A DNA stretch of 16,471 bases. Origin: Oscillibacter sp. GTDB lineage: Bacteria > Bacillota > Clostridia > Oscillospirales > Oscillospiraceae. Shown piece after piece: positions 16,358-16,471 of this stretch (within the stretch, counting starts at the first letter, position 1; each line of letters begins with the position of its first letter). The notes beneath the pieces were generated by a model. That model was not told the DNA's origin. It made no database searches and worked only from the letters and a program-made list of their open reading frames with translations. The stretch is from the NCBI GenBank assembly GCA_003487665.1, contig DNFA01000038.1, positions 1 through 16,471 of the forward strand. Reading direction: 5' to 3'. Position numbers and translations under genes: made by a program.

Positions 16358-16379
16358 AAGAAGAAAGGGCGTGTATTCC

Positions 16380-16471
16380 ATGCACGAGGAGCTGATACGC
16401 CGGCTCAACGAGACAAAGACCATGTCCATCGTGGGCATGTGCAAGAACGCGGGCAAGACCACCATGCTCAA
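16380..16471 (+). CDS. P-loop ATPase, N-terminal fragment (runs off the window)
   Basis: The first 30 codons are visible. After a short helix (H-E-E-L-I-R-R-L-N-E-T-K) comes a strand and Walker A: M-S-I-V-G-M-C-K-N-A-G-K-T-T-M-L, with the lysine at residue 26. The G-M-x-K-N-A-G-K-T form is like that of ATPases which, as I recall, accompany B12-dependent aminomutases in Clostridia (KamB-type). That is only a resemblance over a dozen residues. AAAGGG at 16364-16369 lies 10 bases before the ATG. The gene is preceded by a promoter and a structured leader. Confidence 0.7.
   Translation, partial: MHEELIRRLNETKTMSIVGMCKNAGKTTML

Overview
The window looks like chromosomal core sequence from a GC-rich, spore-forming anaerobic Firmicute, most likely an Oscillospiraceae-type gut Clostridium (the neighbourhood of Oscillibacter, Flavonifractor or Dysosmobacter). 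The evidence is a forespore sigma factor (SigG) beside a YlmC/YmxH sporulation protein, a clostridial-style ATP synthase with a Na+-type c-ring signature, strong AGGAGG-type ribosome binding sites, and GC-rich hairpin repeats between genes. The genus is an inference; no rRNA or tRNA gene is present to confirm it.

Region 1 (1-7170, + strand) is the tail of an unidentified gene followed by a complete F-type ATP synthase operon in the order atpZ-atpI-atpB-atpE-atpF-atpH-atpA-atpG-atpD-atpC. Genes overlap by 4-8 bases or are closely spaced, except for a 76-base gap before atpE. The c subunit has Glu29 in addition to Glu62-Ser63-Thr64. This matches the two-carboxylate Na+ site described for Fusobacterium. 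The epsilon subunit carries an I-D-x-x-R-A nucleotide-binding motif.

Region 2 (7165-8426) holds ylmC (-), whose stop codon lies inside the end of atpC, and the divergent sigG (+). A good match to a sigma-F promoter and a hairpin touching the ribosome binding site precede sigG. A perfect bidirectional terminator follows it.

Region 3 (8428-10781, - strand) is a two-gene operon: a PLP aminotransferase and an ornithine cyclodeaminase/mu-crystallin family oxidoreductase. It has a full-consensus sigma-A promoter, a near-perfect ArgR-type operator just upstream, and a leader of about 140 bases that can fold.

Region 4 (10815-15419, + strand) is a cell-envelope and housekeeping stretch. It contains a RodA/FtsW glycosyltransferase, a cluster of intergenic hairpin repeats, and a tmk-mltG-trhP-like operon with its own extended -10 promoter. 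The operon ends at a second bidirectional terminator.

Region 5 (15426-16471) has a YoaK/DUF1275 membrane protein (-). Divergent from it is the first 30 codons of a P-loop ATPase (+), preceded by a promoter and a leader RNA closed by an 11-bp stem.

Most genes are ordinary core genes. The points most worth a second look are the c-ring ion site, the ArgR-like site and leader of the aminotransferase operon, the sigG control region lying downstream of an apparently unterminated atp operon, and the structured leader at 16285-16357.
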